Below, piece by piece: positions 27,976-37,667 of a stretch of DNA of 64,000 nucleotides; within the stretch, counting starts at the first letter, position 1, and each line of letters opens with the position of its first letter. The DNA is from Limnohabitans sp. (GTDB taxonomy: Bacteria > Pseudomonadota > Gammaproteobacteria > Burkholderiales > Burkholderiaceae_C): NCBI RefSeq assembly GCF_023910625.1, contig NZ_JAAVVW010000003.1, forward strand, positions 186,001 to 250,000, in the 5' to 3' direction. The notes under the pieces were generated by a model that saw only the letters and a program-made list of their open reading frames with translations, was not told the DNA's origin and did not search any database. A program made the translations under genes and the position numbers.

Positions 27976-28698
27976 TCAGCGCCAATGGCCATGTGCATAG
28001 GTGGTGGCGTGACGATGCGACCGGGCGTGTTCATGAAGGTTGCGTTGGCCGCTGAAGCGGATCACAGGCCGGGGGGAATGCCAGCTCAGGTCAATGTGGC
28101 TGTAAACAGGAGGGCGGCTCACATAAACCGGGGCAGGGACATAAACCACTTGCGGGGCGACGGTGGCCAGTGTGCTGTAGCCAGTTGGAGCGGCAGAGGA
28201 GGAGCCTTCTGAGCGCAGACCCTGACCCAGCGGGGTGACCTGCAAGGGAATGGTCGTGCCGGGGTCTTGCGGCAATTGAACGGTGTATTGCTTGCCGGCG
28301 TATTCATAGACTACGCTGTAGCCCACCAAACGGTTTTCATAAACGTTTTGGGTGCTGCAGTGGGTCTGGTTTTGCACAAAAGCGGCATTGGGGTCTTCGA
28401 TCCGATTGCCCACCATGGCGCCGCCGACAATACCGATCACGGTGGCCAAGGCCCTGCCCGAACCATCACCGACGGCATTGCCCATGGCGCCACCAGCGAT
28501 GGCCCCCATCAAGGCGCCAGCGCCCGAAGACGGTGCTGGCTGTGTGACGGGCACCTGGATGCAAGTTTGGCGAGGCACCATCACTTGTTGGTAGACCGGG
28601 CTTCTGGAGATGACCTGCCCCAGCTCCTGAGCATTCAAAACTGCAGGCATCGAGGCAAACCACCCCAACAAGACACCTGACGCCCAAAGTGTTTTCAT
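27976..28698 (-). CDS. Glycine-zipper (2TM) envelope protein
   Basis: The 240-residue protein has an N-terminal signal peptide (MKTLWASGVLLGWFASMPAV, cleavage after LNA). A Gly zipper follows (GAGALMGAIAGGAMGNAVGD, then ATVIGIVGGAMVGNRIED), and then a YSVVYEYAGKQYTVQLPQDP segment typical of the SlyB/YMGG-like outer envelope family. There is no lipobox Cys right after the signal, so it is probably periplasmic or integrated rather than a lipoprotein. The C-terminus is Pro-, His- and Arg-rich. The start at 28698 is preferred because GGAAAAG precedes it and the signal peptide begins there. The stretch 27841-27975 contains nothing recognised. Confidence 0.8.
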   Translation of the reverse strand: MKTLWASGVLLGWFASMPAVLNAQELGQVISRSPVYQQVMVPRQTCIQVPVTQPAPSSGAGALMGAIAGGAMGNAVGDGSGRALATVIGIVGGAMVGNRIEDPNAAFVQNQTHCSTQNVYENRLVGYSVVYEYAGKQYTVQLPQDPGTTIPLQVTPLGQGLRSEGSSSAAPTGYSTLATVAPQVVYVPAPVYVSRPPVYSHIDLSWHSPRPVIRFSGQRNLHEHARSHRHATTYAHGHWR

Positions 28699-28804
28699 GG
28701 CTTTTCCAATACTGAAGTCCGTTTGGTATCGAGTGTAAACAAGCCAGGGCTTGAGAGGCAGTGCCAAGCTGTAAAGATATGTAACAGTTGTCATCCAACA
28801 CAGC

Positions 28805-29149
28805 TCAGCCAGGCCATTGATCTGGGACAAAACCCAGGGTGATTTGGCCAGAGGGCCAAACGATCACGGGTCTTTTGATGGTGCTGGGGTGCGCCGACAT
28901 GATTTTTGCAGCGCTGGCAGCGTCAATGACGCTAGCCTTGAGGTCCGCATCGAGCTTCCGCCAGGTCGTGCCTTGGCGATTGAGCAGTTTCTCCCAGCCC
29001 AATTGAGTCAGCCAGGTCTGGAGTGCGGCCGCAGGAACGCCTTTTTTCTTGAAGTCGTGAAAAGAAACTTGGAAACCGTGCTCAGTCAGCCAGACGCGGG
29101 CTTTTTTGACGGTGTCGCAGTTGGGAATGCCGAAAACAATGGGGTGCAT
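28805..29149 (-). CDS. ArsC/Spx-family (YffB-like) reductase-like protein
   Basis: This 114-residue thioredoxin-fold protein begins HPIVFGIPNCDTVKKARVWL, with a single Cys in the NCDTVKKA motif where ArsC-family enzymes place theirs. It continues FHDFKKKGVPAAALQTWLTQ and ends with IKRPVIVWPSGQITLGF, the RP motif. It belongs to the YffB/Spx-like branch with one N-terminal Cys. These are often called arsenate reductase-like, but true arsenate reduction is not established for this branch. It is divergent from folC, 47 bases away. Confidence 0.85.
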   Translation of the reverse strand: MHPIVFGIPNCDTVKKARVWLTEHGFQVSFHDFKKKGVPAAALQTWLTQLGWEKLLNRQGTTWRKLDADLKASVIDAASAAKIMSAHPSTIKRPVIVWPSGQITLGFVPDQWPG

Positions 29150-29196
29150 GGTTTTGACGAATGAAGATGGACCAGTCTGGGCGACAATCGCCGCCT

Positions 29197-30486
29197 ATGA
29201 AGACTCTACAGCAATGGCTCGACTGGTGCGAGCATCTCCACCCCGTAGCCATCGACATGGGGCTCGAGCGCGTGAAAGCCGTCGCTGAGCGCATGAATTT
29301 GCGTTTTGACTGCCCAGTGATCACGGTGGCTGGCACCAATGGCAAGGGGTCGACCTGCGCCATGCTCGAGGCGGTGTTGCTGCAAGCTGGCTATCGAACT
29401 GGGGTGTACACATCTCCCCATCTGGTTCACTTTGAGGAGCGATGCCGATTGCACGGAGAGTCGGCATCGGCAGAGATGTTTGCCGATGCTTTTGCCGCTG
29501 TGGAGGCCGTGCGCGGTGATGTCAGTCTCACTTATTTTGAATTCAGCACCTTGGCCATCTTCCATTTGATGGCCCAAGCCCAATTGGATGTCGCCATTCT
29601 GGAAGTGGGCATGGGGGGCAGGCTGGATGCGGTCAACATCATGGATGCCGACTGCACCATCATCACCAGCATCGATATTGACCACGCGGCCATTTTGGGC
29701 AACGACCGTGAGACCATTGGCCGGGAAAAAGCCGGTGTCATGCGACCAGGCAGACCTGTCATCGTGAGCGATCCTGTGGCGCCTCAAAGTGTGATGGACC
29801 ATGCCACCGCTATCGGTGCTCAGTTGTGGTTGTTCGGTCGCGACTTCAATTACGCAGGTGACAAACAGCAATGGGCCTGGGCTGGGCGTGATCGCCGCTA
29901 CAGCGGCCTGGCTTACCCTGCCTTGCGGGGAGCCAATCAGTTGATCAACGCGTCGGGAGTTTTGGCCGCGTTGGAGTCGCTTCGTCAGCGCATACCGGTG
30001 ACGGCTCAGGCGGTTCGCAATGGCTTGGCCATGGTCGAGTTGGCCGGGCGTTTTCAGATCGTACCGGGACAACCTGTCCTGGTGCTGGATGTGGCACACA
30101 ACCCGCACTCCGTGGCCGCCCTGGCGGTCAATCTGGATGCCATGGGCTTTTACCCCACCACCCACGCTGTATTTGGGGCCATGGCTGACAAAGACCTGTT
30201 GCCCATGTTCCAGCGTATCAATCCTTTGGTGGATCGTTGGTACTTCACTGACTTGCCATTGCCCAGGGCCGCCAAGGCGACCGACTTGCAGCAGGTATGG
30301 CAAGGCCAAAACACCCGAACAGACACAGCCAGCAGTGTGCATGCCGATCCCATGCACGCGCTTTCAGCGGCCATCGAGGCTGCTGACCCGGCTGATAGAA
30401 TCGTAGTCTTTGGCTCCTTCCATACTGTGGGCGGTGTTCTGAAAGACGGCATCCCGCGTCTTCAAGCCAAACACCTCAGCCCCTGA
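29197..30486 (+). CDS. folC: Bifunctional folylpolyglutamate synthase / dihydrofolate synthase
   Basis: This 429-residue Mur-ligase-type enzyme has the P-loop VAGTNGKGSTCAML near residues 44-57, GVYTSPHLVHFEERCRLHGE, the VAILEVGMGGRLDAVNIMDA motif with the metal-binding Glu, ITSIDIDHAAILGNDRETIG with the carbamylation and His sites, and LVLDVAHNPHSVAAL. It adds glutamate to dihydropteroate and folates in the cytoplasm. The start at 29197 gives the family N-terminus (MKTLQQWLDWCEHLHP); an in-frame ATG exists upstream at 29167. It leads the folC-dedD-cvpA-purF-metZ-gltX run. Confidence 0.94.
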   Translation: MKTLQQWLDWCEHLHPVAIDMGLERVKAVAERMNLRFDCPVITVAGTNGKGSTCAMLEAVLLQAGYRTGVYTSPHLVHFEERCRLHGESASAEMFADAFAAVEAVRGDVSLTYFEFSTLAIFHLMAQAQLDVAILEVGMGGRLDAVNIMDADCTIITSIDIDHAAILGNDRETIGREKAGVMRPGRPVIVSDPVAPQSVMDHATAIGAQLWLFGRDFNYAGDKQQWAWAGRDRRYSGLAYPALRGANQLINASGVLAALESLRQRIPVTAQAVRNGLAMVELAGRFQIVPGQPVLVLDVAHNPHSVAALAVNLDAMGFYPTTHAVFGAMADKDLLPMFQRINPLVDRWYFTDLPLPRAAKATDLQQVWQGQNTRTDTASSVHADPMHALSAAIEAADPADRIVVFGSFHTVGGVLKDGIPRLQAKHLSP

Positions 30487-30495
30487 GCAACTGCC

Positions 30496-31275
30496 ATGGC
30501 GTTTTTTAAGTTCCGTTTTCCTGGTCAAAACTCCTCCAACGATGGACCCGCACCGGGCCCCAGCGAAAGCATCGAAATCGTTCGCCGCAGAGCTCGACAT
30601 CGCTTGACAGGTGCAGTGGTTCTGGTCTCGATGTCTGTGGTGGGTTTTCCTTTGTTGTTTGACACCCAACCTCGGCCTGTCGCAGTGGACACCCCCATCG
30701 TGGTGCCAGACAAGCAAAAAACCCCGGCGTTGACCAGTCATATACCCATACCTGTGGACCAGGCGCCCGCCAAGCCTTTGTTGCCTTCGGCTCAAGCCAT
30801 TGTTCCCACACAGTCCAGTCTGGATGTCAGTGAAGCGGTCTTGCCCAAGCCAGTGGCCACCCCGTCCGAAAAAGTGGCCGACCTGCCCGCAGGCAAGATG
30901 GCGGACAAGGGGTCTGAAAAACCTGCTGAAAAGCAGGTGGCGGCCAAATCTGAGGTCAAGACCGACCCCAGGCCTGCGCCCAAACCCAAAGACGATGGCC
31001 TGAAGGCCCAAGCCCTGTTGGACGGAAAGCCCGCAAAGACAAGCAAAGGACGTCTAGTGATACAAGTGGGGGCATTCAGCGATGTTGCCAAGGTGCGGGA
31101 TGTGCGCAACAAATTGGACCAAGCCGGGCTCAAGACCTACACCCAGGTGGTTGAAAAAGATGGCAAAAGCACCACCCGCATTCGTGTGGGGCCCTTCGAC
31201 ACCAAGGAAGACGCTGACAAAGCGGCTGCACGCATCCGCAAGCTCGATTTGCCAGCTGTAGTGCAGAAGCTTTGA
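30496..31275 (+). CDS. SPOR-domain cell-division/envelope protein (DedD-like)
   Basis: The 259-residue inner-membrane protein has one membrane helix near residues 38-52 (GAVVLVSMSVVGFPLLF), a long Pro/Lys-rich periplasmic linker, and a C-terminal SPOR domain (RLVIQVGAFSDVAKVRDVRN, then RIRVGPFDTKEDADKAAARI). SPOR domains bind septal peptidoglycan. The position between folC and cvpA matches dedD in many Proteobacteria. Spacing to folC is 9 bases and to cvpA one base. Confidence 0.9.
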   Translation: MAFFKFRFPGQNSSNDGPAPGPSESIEIVRRRARHRLTGAVVLVSMSVVGFPLLFDTQPRPVAVDTPIVVPDKQKTPALTSHIPIPVDQAPAKPLLPSAQAIVPTQSSLDVSEAVLPKPVATPSEKVADLPAGKMADKGSEKPAEKQVAAKSEVKTDPRPAPKPKDDGLKAQALLDGKPAKTSKGRLVIQVGAFSDVAKVRDVRNKLDQAGLKTYTQVVEKDGKSTTRIRVGPFDTKEDADKAAARIRKLDLPAVVQKL

Positions 31276-31276
31276 C

Positions 31277-31771
31277 ATGTCACTGACCCTTACCGATTGT
31301 TTGTTGCTTGGGGTTTTGATGGCCTCACTGGTGTTGGGGTTCTGGCGTGGCTTGGTTTACGAAGTCTTGTCCTTGGCGGGATGGATTTCGGCTTTCATCG
31401 TGGCCCAATGGCTGGCCCATGATGTCGTCAGCCTCTTGCCTTTGGTGGGGGGTGCTCCTGACTCTGTTCAATACGCTGTGGCTTTTGTATTGGTTTTCGT
31501 GGTTACCTTGTTTGCCTCCGGCATGCTGTCGGGATTGGTCAAAAAATTGGTGGAAACGGTAGGTTTGAGGCCTGTCGACCGCTCTTTGGGGGCAGCCTTT
31601 GGTCTGGTGCGTGGGGTGGTGGTCTTGTTGGCGCTCACCGTGCTGTTGAAATTGCTTGGGATGACAGAGCAGCCATGGTGGCAAAACGCGGTGGGAGCGG
31701 CCTGGTTGGAGACTGTCCTCAACGGCTTTAAACCCTTGTTGCCAGAGAAGTTTGTGGGCTTCTTGCCCTGA
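31277..31771 (+). CDS. cvpA: CvpA family membrane protein
   Basis: This 164-residue protein has four hydrophobic segments. The opening CLLLGVLMASLVLGFWRGLV and the central ASGMLSGLVKKLVETVGLRP, VDRSLGAAFGLVRGVVVL are the CvpA signature. It is an inner-membrane protein linked to colicin V export and envelope homeostasis in enterobacteria, with no known biochemical activity. It lies in the conserved folC-dedD-cvpA-purF order, which supports the assignment. It ends 40 bases before purF. Confidence 0.92.
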   Translation: MSLTLTDCLLLGVLMASLVLGFWRGLVYEVLSLAGWISAFIVAQWLAHDVVSLLPLVGGAPDSVQYAVAFVLVFVVTLFASGMLSGLVKKLVETVGLRPVDRSLGAAFGLVRGVVVLLALTVLLKLLGMTEQPWWQNAVGAAWLETVLNGFKPLLPEKFVGFLP

Positions 31772-31811
31772 GGTTTCAGAGCGGGTTCATTGTTTGAACG
31801 GATAACCATTT

Positions 31812-33326
31812 ATGTGCGGAATCGTCGGCGTGGTCAGCAGCGCCCCAGTCAATCAGTTGATTTATGACGCTTTGTTGCTGCTCCAGCATCGGGGGCAAGA
31901 CGCGGCTGGCATAGTCACGCAGCTCGACCGCAAATTTTTCATGCACAAGGCAAAAGGAATGGTGCGCGATGTGTTCCGCACCCGCAACATGCGCAGTTTG
32001 CCTGGCAACTGTGGCTTGGGGCAAGTGCGTTATCCCACGGCGGGTAACGCCTTCAGCGAAGAAGAGGCCCAACCCTTTTATGTGAACGCGCCTTTTGGTC
32101 TGGTGCTTGTACACAACGGCAACCTGACCAATGCCCACGCCTTGAAGGCCGAATTGTTTTCTAACGACCATCGTCATATCAACACCGAGAGTGACTCCGA
32201 AGTCTTGCTCAACGTGCTGGCCCATGAACTTGAGAAAACCACGCGTGGTTTCCCCCTGAAACCGGTGGATGTATTTGAAGCGGTGCGCGGCGTGAACCGG
32301 CGGGTCAAGGGCTCTTATGCGGTCATCGCTCTTATCGCCGGGCACGGTTTGTTGGCTTTTCGCGACCCGCATGGTATTCGTCCTTTGTGCATGGGACGCA
32401 GCGCCGACGGCACCATCATGCTGGCCAGTGAGTCGGTAGCGCTTGAGGGCACTTCTCACCAATTTGAACGGGACATTGCACCGGGCGAAGCGATCTTTAT
32501 TGACCTGCAAGGTCAACTCAACACCGAGCCCTGCAGTGACAAGGCTCAGCTCAGTCCTTGCATTTTTGAGTACGTGTACTTGGCCCGTCCCGACTCCACT
32601 ATCGACGGTATCTCGGTTTACCAGGCACGCCTGAACCTGGGCGAGACCCTTGCCAAGCGTGTCATCTCCACTGTTCCGCCCAGCGACATCGACGTGATCA
32701 TTCCCATCCCCGAGTCCAGCCGCCCCAGCGCCACCCAGTTGGCACATTTGCTGGGCATCCCTTACCGCGAGGGCTTTGTTAAGAATCGCTACGTTGGCCG
32801 AACCTTCATCATGCCGGGTCAGGCGGTGCGCAAAAAATCGGTGCGCCAAAAACTCAATGTCATTGTCAGCGAATTCAAGGGCCGCAATGTGCTGCTGGTC
32901 GACGACTCCATCGTTCGCGGTACCACCAGCCGCGAAATTGTGCAGATGGCACGTGACGCAGGCGCCCGCAAGGTCTACATGGCCAGTGCAGCGCCTCCAG
33001 TGCGCTACCCCAACGTGTATGGCATCGACATGCCCACCAAAGAAGAATTGGTGGCCCATGGACGCAGCATCGAAAAGATTCGTCAGATCATCGGCTGTGA
33101 TGCCCTGATTTACCAGGACGTGGATGCCATGAAAACTGCTGTGGCCCAAGCGCGTGTCAACGCAGCGGGAGTATTGTCGAACTTCGATGCCTCCTGCTTT
33201 GACGGTGTGTACGTCACGGGTGATATCTCGATCGACGACATCAACCGCCTTCATGACACCCGTCCCCAAGTGAGAGAGGACGCAGACGACAACTCGCGTT
33301 TGGCCCTACCCAACGCCAGCGAATGA
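31812..33326 (+). CDS. purF: Amidophosphoribosyltransferase
   Basis: The 504-residue enzyme catalyses the first committed step of purine synthesis (PRPP plus glutamine to phosphoribosylamine). Cys2 in MCGIVGVVSSAPVNQ is the N-terminal nucleophile and must be exposed by loss of Met. QHRGQDAAGIV and LGQVRYPTAGN are the class II amidotransferase motifs. The PRPP motif NVLLVDDSIVRGTTSREIVQ lies around residues 358-377. Intact and of normal length. Confidence 0.97.
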   Translation: MCGIVGVVSSAPVNQLIYDALLLLQHRGQDAAGIVTQLDRKFFMHKAKGMVRDVFRTRNMRSLPGNCGLGQVRYPTAGNAFSEEEAQPFYVNAPFGLVLVHNGNLTNAHALKAELFSNDHRHINTESDSEVLLNVLAHELEKTTRGFPLKPVDVFEAVRGVNRRVKGSYAVIALIAGHGLLAFRDPHGIRPLCMGRSADGTIMLASESVALEGTSHQFERDIAPGEAIFIDLQGQLNTEPCSDKAQLSPCIFEYVYLARPDSTIDGISVYQARLNLGETLAKRVISTVPPSDIDVIIPIPESSRPSATQLAHLLGIPYREGFVKNRYVGRTFIMPGQAVRKKSVRQKLNVIVSEFKGRNVLLVDDSIVRGTTSREIVQMARDAGARKVYMASAAPPVRYPNVYGIDMPTKEELVAHGRSIEKIRQIIGCDALIYQDVDAMKTAVAQARVNAAGVLSNFDASCFDGVYVTGDISIDDINRLHDTRPQVREDADDNSRLALPNASE

Positions 33327-33335
33327 GGACCCGCC

Positions 33336-34547
33336 ATGAGCGAATATTCACGGTTTGACGACATGCACATTGAAACCTTGGCGGTGCGCGCAGCGGTCGA
33401 GCGCAGCCAATTCGGTGAGAATTCCGAGGCTCTGTACCTGACCAGTGGTTATGTGCAGCTCACGGCCGCCGCCGCCGCCGCCCGATTTGCAGGTGATGAA
33501 GAGGGCTACACCTACGGTCGTTACGGCAACCCGACGGTCTCCAGCATGGAGATGCGCCTGGCTGCACTCGAGGGCACCGAGGCGGCCATGGGAACGGCTT
33601 CGGGAATGTCGGCCATCCTCATGATGTGCATTGGCCTTCTCGGTGCGGGCGACCATGTGGTGTGCTCGCGCTCCATGTTTGGCTCCACTATCAAACTCAT
33701 CGGTTCCGATCTGGCCAAGTTTGGCGTGGAATCGAGCTTCGTGTCGCAGACCGATTTGCAAGACTGGCAAGCGGCTATCCGCCCCAACACCAAGTTGTTG
33801 TTTGCTGAAACACCGACCAACCCGCTGACCGAGGTTTGCGACATCAAGGCCTTGGCCGACATGGCCCACAACGCCGGTGCCTTGTTTGCCGTGGACAACT
33901 GCTTTGCGACGCCGGCCTTGCAACGTCCGGTAGCCATGGGGGCCGACATCATCATGCACTCCGGTACCAAGTACCTCGATGGCCAAGGGCGCGTGATGGC
34001 TGGGGCCTTGTGCGCCTCGCAGCAAATGATCACCGAGAAGTTTTTGCCTGTGCTCAAAAGCGGCGGTATGACCTTGGCACCCTTCAATGCTTGGGTGGTG
34101 CTCAAAGGCCTCGAAACCCTGGACTTGCGCATGCGTGCCCAAACCGCGCGTGCTCAAACGTTGGCCGAATGGCTGGAAAAACATCCGGCGGTTGCCCGTG
34201 TCCATTACCCGGGCTTGGCCAGCCATCCCCAGCACGACTTGGCAATGCGCCAGATGTCGGGTTTGGGGGGGGCGGTGTTGTCTTTTGATGTCAGGGCTGA
34301 TGGCCCCGAACAAGCCCGCCAACGCGCTTTCCATGTGTTGGACCAGATGCAAATGCTGTCCTTGTCCACCAATCTGGGCGATACCAAAACCCTGGTGACT
34401 CACCCGGCCAGTACATCGCACGGACGACTGACCGAAACCCAGCGCCAGGACGCAGGCATCGGGCAGGGCCTCATTCGCGTGGCTGTTGGCCTGGAATACC
34501 CACAAGACGTCCAAAAAGATCTTTCCCGCGGTCTAAATACCCTTTGA
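33336..34547 (+). CDS. metZ: O-succinylhomoserine sulfhydrylase
   Basis: The 403-residue PLP enzyme is of the Cys/Met metabolism family. The Schiff-base Lys is K212 in [37 protein letters not shown] and [20 protein letters not shown] are standard. The [10 protein letters not shown] form and the purF-metZ adjacency are typical of MetZ, which makes homocysteine from O-succinylhomoserine and sulfide, rather than of cystathionine synthase or lyase. The gltX gene follows after a single base. Confidence 0.93.
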   Translation: MSEYSRFDDMHIETLAVRAAVERSQFGENSEALYLTSGYVQLTAAAAAARFAGDEEGYTYGRYGNPTVSSMEMRLAALEGTEAAMGTASGMSAILMMCIGLLGAGDHVVCSRSMFGSTIKLIGSDLAKFGVESSFVSQTDLQDWQAAIRPNTKLLFAETPTNPLTEVCDIKALADMAHNAGALFAVDNCFATPALQRPVAMGADIIMHSGTKYLDGQGRVMAGALCASQQMITEKFLPVLKSGGMTLAPFNAWVVLKGLETLDLRMRAQTARAQTLAEWLEKHPAVARVHYPGLASHPQHDLAMRQMSGLGGAVLSFDVRADGPEQARQRAFHVLDQMQMLSLSTNLGDTKTLVTHPASTSHGRLTETQRQDAGIGQGLIRVAVGLEYPQDVQKDLSRGLNTL

Positions 34548-34548
34548 C

Positions 34549-35943
34549 ATGACCACCCCAGCACGTACACGCACCCGCTTTGCTCCATCGCCCACAGGCT
34601 TCATTCACCTGGGCAATATCCGATCGGCTTTGTACCCCTGGGCCTTTGCCCGCGCGACGGGCGGTGACTTCATCTTGCGAATCGAAGACACCGACCTCGA
34701 CCGCTCTACTCAGGCGTCTGTGGACGTGATCATCGAGGGCATGACCTGGCTGGGCCTGGACCATGACGAAGGCCCGTTCTACCAAATGCAACGCATGGAC
34801 CGCTACAAGGCGGTGCTGGCCGATTTGATTGCTGCAGGCCACGTATATCCCTGCTACATGAGCGTGGCTGAACTCGATGCCTTGCGCGAACGTCAGATGG
34901 CCCACAAGGAAAAGCCTCGCTACGATGGCACCTGGCGTCCCGAGCCTGGCAAGAAATTGCCTGTCATTCCCGTGGGTGTGAAGCCTGTGCTGCGTTTCAG
35001 GAACCCTCTCGGCGGCATGGTCGTCTGGGACGACAAGGTCAAAGGCCGCATTGAAATCAGCAACGACGAGCTGGACGATCTGGTCATCGCCCGTCCGGAC
35101 GGTACGCCTACCTACAACTTCTGTGTGGTGGTGGACGACATCGACATGACCATCACGCATGTGATTCGCGGTGACGATCACGTCAACAATACTCCCCGCC
35201 AAATCAACATCTTCAAAGCCCTCGGCAAAGAGCCGCCGGTGTACGCCCACTTGCCCACTGTGCTGAACGAGCAGGGTGAAAAGATGAGCAAGCGCAACGG
35301 TGCCAAGGCCGTTACGGCCTACCGCGACGAAGGCTATTTGCCCGACGCCATGGTTAACTACCTTGCACGTCTGGGCTGGAGCCATGGTGACGATGAGATT
35401 TTCAGCCGTGCACAGTTTCTGGGATGGTTCAACCTGGACCACCTGGGCCGCAGCGCCGCGCAGTTTGACGAAGCCAAACTCAAATGGGTCAATGCCCAGC
35501 ACATCAAAGCCATGAATGATCCCGAATTGGCGCTATCCGTGCAGCCCTTCCTGGCCAAATTGGGTGTGGTGCCCGATGAGCGATTGGCGAACATTTGCGG
35601 TCTTTTCAAAGACCGTTGCGACACGCTCGTGGTCTTGGCCCAATGGATCTCGGCTTTCTATCTGGACGTGGTGTCCAACCCGCAAGAAAGAGAGCAGCAT
35701 GTGACCGAGGCGGTCAAGCCTGCGCTGAATGTGTTGGCCCATAAGTTGGCTGCTTGTGACTGGAACAAAGACGCCATTGCCAACGCCATCAAGCAAACCC
35801 TGGCCGAAACAGGCCTCAAGATGCCGCAGTTGGCCATGCCAGTGCGCGTGCTGGTGATGGGCACCACCCAGACCCCATCGCTTGATGCGGTGTTGTCTTT
35901 AAGTGCACGAGAAAAAATTACAAAACGCCTCAAAAACGCCTGA
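34549..35943 (+). CDS. gltX: Glutamate-tRNA ligase
   Basis: The 464-residue class I aminoacyl-tRNA synthetase has the HIGH-type motif as [11 protein letters not shown] (near residue 12) and the KMSKS-type motif as KMSKRNGA (Lys about 245). [20 protein letters not shown] and [16 protein letters not shown] support the discriminating GluRS form. The tRNA-Glu gene lies 190 bases downstream. A -10-like TATAAT for the tRNA cluster follows its stop. Confidence 0.95.
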   Translation: MTTPARTRTRFAPSPTGFIHLGNIRSALYPWAFARATGGDFILRIEDTDLDRSTQASVDVIIEGMTWLGLDHDEGPFYQMQRMDRYKAVLADLIAAGHVYPCYMSVAELDALRERQMAHKEKPRYDGTWRPEPGKKLPVIPVGVKPVLRFRNPLGGMVVWDDKVKGRIEISNDELDDLVIARPDGTPTYNFCVVVDDIDMTITHVIRGDDHVNNTPRQINIFKALGKEPPVYAHLPTVLNEQGEKMSKRNGAKAVTAYRDEGYLPDAMVNYLARLGWSHGDDEIFSRAQFLGWFNLDHLGRSAAQFDEAKLKWVNAQHIKAMNDPELALSVQPFLAKLGVVPDERLANICGLFKDRCDTLVVLAQWISAFYLDVVSNPQEREQHVTEAVKPALNVLAHKLAACDWNKDAIANAIKQTLAETGLKMPQLAMPVRVLVMGTTQTPSLDAVLSLSAREKITKRLKNA

Positions 35944-35952
35944 ATTTCTGTC

Positions 35953-35958
35953 TATAAT
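35953..35958 (+). promoter_or_regulatory. Likely -10 element of the tRNA-Ala/Glu/Asp cluster
   Basis: A consensus TATAAT lies 60 bases before tRNA-Ala. No good -35 is visible at 17 bases, so activity is inferred from the -10 and position. Confidence 0.5.
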
Positions 35959-36017
35959 CCATGTCTCAACACCAACGAGGCACGACGAAAAGCAGCAATG
36001 CTCAGCGTTGAGTCAAA

Positions 36018-36093
<76 letters not shown>

Positions 36094-36131
36094 AAGTGTT
36101 GAATCGGTTCGCAAAAACCAGTCCAGGTTAT

Positions 36132-36207
36132 GACCCTATCGTCTAGAGGCCTAGGACATCACCCTTTCACGGTGAGTACCGGGGTTCGAATCCCCGTAGG
36201 GTCGCCA
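36132..36207 (+). tRNA. tRNA-Glu (TTC)
   Basis: The acceptor arm GACCCTA pairs with TAGGGTC. The anticodon loop CTTTCAC gives TTC. The T-loop GGGGTTCGAATCCCC and an encoded CCA are present. It lies close to gltX, which charges it. Confidence 0.94.
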
Positions 36208-36263
36208 AGTTTTGTGGCACTTGGTCAGCTGCATCAGCAGTCTGGCAAAAGTTACAGCTACCA

Positions 36264-36340
36264 GGAGTGGTAGTTCAGTTGGTTAGAATACCGGCCTGTC
36301 ACGCCGGGGGTCGCGGGTTCGAGTCCCGTCCACTCCGCCA
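36264..36340 (+). tRNA. tRNA-Asp (GTC)
   Basis: The acceptor arm GGAGTGG pairs with CCACTCC. The anticodon stem CCGGC/GCCGG encloses CTGTCAC with anticodon GTC. The T-loop CGGGTTCGAGTCCCG and an encoded CCA are present. Confidence 0.94.
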
Positions 36341-36345
36341 AAATC

Positions 36346-36380
36346 AAAAAGCCCAAGCAGATCACTGTTTGGGCTTTTTC
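36346..36380 (+). terminator. Rho-independent terminator of the tRNA cluster
   Basis: AAAAAGCCCAA and TTTGGGCTTTTT form a strong stem around a short loop, ending in a T-run, immediately after tRNA-Asp. Confidence 0.85.
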
Positions 36381-36480
36381 GTTGGTGTTTACCTGCTCTT
36401 GGTCCTTTTCCAAGAAAGCTGGACTGGCTAAAGCCAGTTGCAGTAAGCTACGAGGTTTTCCGTTTAACGTGTTGTCAGTC

Positions 36481-36957
36481 ATGGACAGTTTGCTACCACC
36501 CATCCCGGCCAAGCGTTATTTCACCATTGGTGAGGTGGGCGAGCTGTGCTGTGTCAAGCCCCATGTGTTGCGTTACTGGGAGCAGGAATTCACACAGTTG
36601 CGGCCTGTGAAGAGGCGAGGCAATCGCCGTTATTACCAGCGCCATGAAGTCATGATGATTCGTAAAATTCGTGGACTCCTGTACGACCAAGGATTCACCA
36701 TCAGCGGTGCGCGAAACAAATTGCAGGAACTCGTGCAAATCGACCGCGAGCTCAGTCGAACGGCCGGCCTGAATGACCCTGCTTCTTTCGATCCCTTGGG
36801 CACAGTGCCATTGGATAGTCCTGTGTCACAGGCGTCTGATGCACCTGGGCCGAACAAGGTGCAGGCCTTGACTGCCAATTTTTCTATTCAAGAAGAGTTG
36901 CTACAAATACGTGACCTGCTCACCTTAAGTGGCGCTCATAATCAGGCTATAATTTAA
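36481..36957 (+). CDS. MerR-family transcriptional regulator
   Basis: The 158-residue protein has an N-terminal MerR winged helix: KRYFTIGEVGELCCVKPHVL, then RYWEQEFTQLRPVKRRGNRR and IRGLLYDQGFTISGARNKLQ. It belongs to the short MerR proteins found beside ihfA and tRNA-Pro in Betaproteobacteria. Here ihfA is not present and tRNA-Asp stands upstream. No metal-binding Cys cluster is seen in the C-terminus, so the signal is unknown. The start at 36481 fits the family (MDSLLPPIPAKRYFT). Its 3' end contains the promoter -10 of tRNA-Pro. Confidence 0.85.
   Translation: MDSLLPPIPAKRYFTIGEVGELCCVKPHVLRYWEQEFTQLRPVKRRGNRRYYQRHEVMMIRKIRGLLYDQGFTISGARNKLQELVQIDRELSRTAGLNDPASFDPLGTVPLDSPVSQASDAPGPNKVQALTANFSIQEELLQIRDLLTLSGAHNQAII
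36948..36953 (+). promoter_or_regulatory. -10 element of tRNA-Pro, inside the end of the MerR gene
   Basis: A consensus TATAAT ends 11 bases before the first base of tRNA-Pro. A weak -35 (TTAAGT) lies upstream at about the right spacing. Confidence 0.6.
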
Positions 36958-36964
36958 AGCTTGT

Positions 36965-37041
36965 CGGCGTGTAGCGCAGCCTGGTAGCGCACTTGCATGG
37001 GGTGCAAGGGGTCGCGAGTTCGAATCCCGCCACGCCGACCA
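36965..37041 (+). tRNA. tRNA-Pro (GGG)
   Basis: The acceptor arm CGGCGTG pairs with CACGCCG. The anticodon stem CTTGC/GCAAG encloses ATGGGGT with anticodon GGG. The T-loop CGAGTTCGAATCCCG and an encoded CCA are present. Confidence 0.94.
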
Positions 37042-37667
37042 TTTAAATCAAAGCGCTTGGGCATTTGCCATCTGGCAAAAATCTATTGCATCAAGTGCAC
37101 GGCAAGGTCTTCCCGCACGGGCTGCTTGCCGACTTGGACCCCACTGAAGCACATCGGGCACCCCCGCCATTTTGGTGCGGGGATGGTGATCATCACCACT
37201 ACAGCCATATGGGCAGGGCCTTGTGCTTGTGTTCGCTGTCCACGCATTCAATCTGCTGGTCCAAGGCGCAGTCATATCGCGCGGAACTCTGACGACCAAT
37301 CTGGTGACCTCTGCCGTATTTAATGCGCTGAGCAAATGCAGGTGTCATGAGCAGGGGCAAAAGCAGGGCAGTGGCAAGCCAAGGCCAGTGTTTCAAGCGC
37401 CAGGCGTTCTTTGAGAGAGGGTCTGTGATGCAAGTCGATTGTGTCCGCTTTGCAGTCAGATTCTGCAAAAAGAGTGACGTCCGCTTCTGCGGATTTACAG
37501 TTGCCTCCAAATTCCCCGCCCAAAGGTGTGGATAAGTCCTTGTACAACTGCGCCAAGCCGCATCCTGACTGGCGTGGCGGATAGTGCTTAAAATTTAGGC
37601 AATGCAGGGCTCCTGCCATGAGCCCGGTGGCGGGCACGATTGCGGCTATTCTTGTCCCTTCGCTTCC
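37042..37667. other. Intergenic stretch, possible small secreted protein on the minus strand
   Basis: About 620 bases between tRNA-Pro and recC. A minus-strand frame ending at 37199 includes a signal-peptide-like LKHWPWLATALLLPLLMTPA followed by FAQ, but the natural start is unclear (a TTG near 37405 or an ATG at 37510), no ribosome binding site is seen, and the rest is not recognised. Nothing else convincing is present. Confidence 0.35.

Noticed and set aside
28805..29149. True arsenate reductase of an ars operon
   Set aside because: It has a single Cys of YffB/Spx type, and no arsR, arsB or arsenite pump gene is nearby.
31776..33269. 497-codon open frame antisense to purF
   Set aside because: It is a shadow of purF with no recognisable domain.
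37199..37510. Secreted small protein upstream of recC
   Set aside because: A signal-like segment is visible but the start and any family match are missing, so it is described only as a possibility in the gap entry.
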